From: Kriegella sp963975415
Lineage (GTDB): Bacteria > Bacteroidota > Bacteroidia > Flavobacteriales > Flavobacteriaceae
Length of the DNA: 64,000 nucleotides
Reading direction: 5' to 3'
Assembly (NCBI RefSeq): GCF_963975415.1
Contig: NZ_CAXBGN010000002.1
Coordinates: 186,001 to 250,000 of the forward strand
A model generated the notes under the pieces. That model made no database searches. It saw only the letters and a list, made by a program, of their open reading frames with translations, and was not told the origin of the DNA. Every line of letters begins with the position of its first letter. Within the stretch, counting starts at the first letter, position 1. Of the stretch, positions 62,320 to 64,000 are shown in pieces. The position numbers and the translations under genes are program-made.

Positions 62320-63447
62320 ATGAAACCATTTGATGTATACCCATTATACGATGTGACTCCTGTTTCGGCAAAAGGAATCGTAGTCACCGACGACCAGGGG
62401 CACGAGTATCTCGATTTTTATGGTGGTCACGCCGTGATTTCCATCGGACATTCACATCCGCACTACATAAAACGATTAAAAGACCAATTAGATCGCATTG
62501 GGTTTTACAGCAATTCAATACAGAATCCGTTACAAGTGGAACTCGCCGAGAAACTGGGAAAACTTTCCGATTGCGAAGACTACAACCTCTTTCTATGTAA
62601 TTCAGGAGCAGAAGCCAATGAAAATGCGTTGAAGTTGGCCTCGTTCCAAACGGGTAAATCACAGGTTATCGCATTCAAAAATGGATTCCATGGCAGAACA
62701 TCGGCAGCAGTTGCCGCTACCGATAATGCAAGTATCAATGCCCCAATCAACAAACAACAAAAGGTTACTTTCTTGTCGTTCAATGATGTCGAAGCCTTTC
62801 AAAACGAAATTGAAAAAGGCGATGTTTGCGCGGTTATTATTGAGACCATTCAAGGCGTGGGCGGATTAGACGAACCTTCAACGGAATTCTACCAAATGGT
62901 GGCGACCCAATGCAAAGACCACGGGGCACTCCTTATTGCCGATGAAGTCCAGTGTGGATTTGGGAGAAGCGGGAAATTCTTTGCCTACCAGCATCACGGG
63001 ATCAAACCCGATATCATCACTATTGCCAAAGGTATGGGCAACGGTTTTCCGGTAGGGGGCGTCCTCATTCACGAAAGCATAAAGGCCGTTTACGGCATGT
63101 TGGGAACTACCTTTGGCGGCAACCATTTGGCTTGTGCGGCTACAATTGCTGTTTTAGAAGTAATTGAAAAAGAACAGCTGCTGGAAAACGCCACAAAGTT
63201 AGGCGAACGATTTGAAAAGATGGCCGCTGAAATTCCCCAAGTACAACGGGTGAAAGGCAGGGGTCTGATGCTCGGACTAGAATTTAATTTTGAAGTGGCC
63301 GATTTAAGAAAACGCCTGATTCATAATCAACATATTTTTACCGGTGGCGCCAAGGACAAAAAAGTACTGCGGTTCTTACCGGCTCTAAATATTACCGAAG
63401 CCCATTTAGATACTTTCTTTAAAGCATTACAAAAAGAATTGTCATGA
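62320..63447 (+). CDS. argD: Acetyl/succinylornithine aminotransferase ArgD-type
   Basis: PLP-dependent class III aminotransferase. N-terminal MKPFDVYPLYDVTPVSAKG and YLDFYGGHAVISIGHSHP match ArgD. LIADEVQCGFGRSGKFFAY holds the PLP-interacting Asp, and the Schiff-base Lys is in DIITIAKGMGNGFPVGG. Another ATG at 62260 would add 20 polar residues; ATG 62320 fits family starts (375 residues) and the earlier one abuts proC closely, so the start is not certain. It overlaps proA by ATGA. Confidence 0.92.
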   Translation: MKPFDVYPLYDVTPVSAKGIVVTDDQGHEYLDFYGGHAVISIGHSHPHYIKRLKDQLDRIGFYSNSIQNPLQVELAEKLGKLSDCEDYNLFLCNSGAEANENALKLASFQTGKSQVIAFKNGFHGRTSAAVAATDNASINAPINKQQKVTFLSFNDVEAFQNEIEKGDVCAVIIETIQGVGGLDEPSTEFYQMVATQCKDHGALLIADEVQCGFGRSGKFFAYQHHGIKPDIITIAKGMGNGFPVGGVLIHESIKAVYGMLGTTFGGNHLACAATIAVLEVIEKEQLLENATKLGERFEKMAAEIPQVQRVKGRGLMLGLEFNFEVADLRKRLIHNQHIFTGGAKDKKVLRFLPALNITEAHLDTFFKALQKELS

Positions 63448-64000
63448 GTTTATTTTTAAATATTGCCCAACGAAATGCCGTACTTCAGACTATGGCAGAA
63501 TTGATAAATACAAACCGAACGGCAATTTTAAAGGCCAATAAAAAAGATATGGATGCCTACCATGGTGAAGATATCGCCATGCGTGATCGCTTGGTGGTAA
63601 ATGACACTAAAATCGAAGGCATGATCGAATCATTGGTACACTTGGCCAATCAAGAGGACCCGTTGGGGGTAGAGCGGTTTCAATTCACCCATGAGAACGG
63701 CATGCAAGTGAGTAACAAAACGGCACCTTTTGGTACAGTATTGATTATTTACGAATCTCGCCCTGATGTTACTATCGAAGCAGCGGGGATAGCTTTTAAA
63801 TCTGGAAACAAAATATTATTAAAAGGGGGCAAAGAATCGATACAGAGCAATTTGGCCTTGGTCAAATTATGGCACCACGCCCTAAGGGAAAACCAAGTGT
63901 CGAACGAATGGGTCACGTATTTACAATTCGACAGAAAACAGACGCAGGCCTATTTGGAAAAACCCGATCAGAAAGTAGACTTAATAGTGCCCCGTGGTGG
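63444..64000 (+). CDS. proA: Glutamate-5-semialdehyde dehydrogenase ProA (3' end cut by window)
   Basis: Reduces gamma-glutamyl phosphate to the semialdehyde in proline synthesis. The first 185 residues are visible, starting MSLFLNIAQRNAVLQTMAEL. ILKANKKDMDAY, MRDRLVVNDTKIEGMIESL, APFGTVLIIYESRPDVTIEA, and GNKILLKGGKES are family motifs, and the window ends at VDLIVPRGG. Start ATG 63444 overlaps the argD stop. The catalytic Cys lies beyond the edge. proB and further arg genes probably follow. Confidence 0.94.
   Translation, partial: MSLFLNIAQRNAVLQTMAELINTNRTAILKANKKDMDAYHGEDIAMRDRLVVNDTKIEGMIESLVHLANQEDPLGVERFQFTHENGMQVSNKTAPFGTVLIIYESRPDVTIEAAGIAFKSGNKILLKGGKESIQSNLALVKLWHHALRENQVSNEWVTYLQFDRKQTQAYLEKPDQKVDLIVPRG

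Overview
The window is chromosomal DNA of a marine-type member of the Bacteroidota, most likely family Flavobacteriaceae. The evidence is the low-GC, tightly packed gene set, promoters of the TTTG-N19-TAnnTTTG type, a mevalonate-pathway HMG-CoA reductase paired with a GYDIA-type GHMP kinase, a coaX/outer-membrane protein/TPR/lptC/ppiD block, and a GNAT-argG-argC-proC-argD-proA arginine/proline operon. The genus cannot be fixed from the sequence alone.

Layout. 1-7154: the 3' part of purH, then the cell-elongation operon mreB-mreC-mreD-PBP2-rodA. 7226-12844: a membrane-anchored DNA/RNA nuclease, a methionine-sulfoxide repair operon (msrB, msrA, thioredoxin-like, GNAT, an 82-residue protein and a divergent MsrA) and an SLC13-type permease. 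13129-20451: a tail-specific protease, then surE, a small membrane protein, lpxB, an NlpC/P60 lipoprotein and a ComEC protein. 20480-26525: a peptide-use pair (POT transporter and DPP-IV) and the mevalonate pair. 26564-34379: a minus-strand envelope block (ppiD, CorC/HlyC protein, small membrane protein, lptC, TPR protein, outer-membrane protein, coaX).

34432-36052 is the most unusual region. A tRNA-Phe gene with a good promoter is followed by four head-to-tail cassettes of about 361 bp. Each holds a 95-codon GIY-YIG nuclease gene and ends with a copy of the tRNA-Phe 3' end interrupted by a 16-bp palindrome, followed by a copy of the tRNA terminator. The first cassette has a 2-base frameshift; the other three look identical. 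The layout suggests a small element that repeatedly uses or restores a tRNA 3' end.

36329-49519: accessory and carbohydrate genes. These are an exported ADP-ribosylglycohydrolase-like lipoprotein, a GH32 fructosidase, a rhodanese/transferase/PNP/transferase group of the radical-SAM (arsenosugar) type without a radical SAM gene, an amidase, a methyltransferase remnant, a DUF1080 protein, a BamA-like protein, a GH113-like protein, a beta-barrel protein and a DUF547 protein. 49741-58182: an outer-membrane protein divergent from a cluster joining an FAD oxidoreductase, a polyferredoxin membrane protein, a MORN-type protein, two family-2 glycosyltransferases and a polytopic glycosyltransferase.

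58214-64000: the arginine/proline operon. It is preceded by a 27-codon arginine-rich small ORF that begins almost at the predicted transcription start and ends inside a GUAA-loop hairpin, a probable arginine-sensing leader. proA runs off the right edge.
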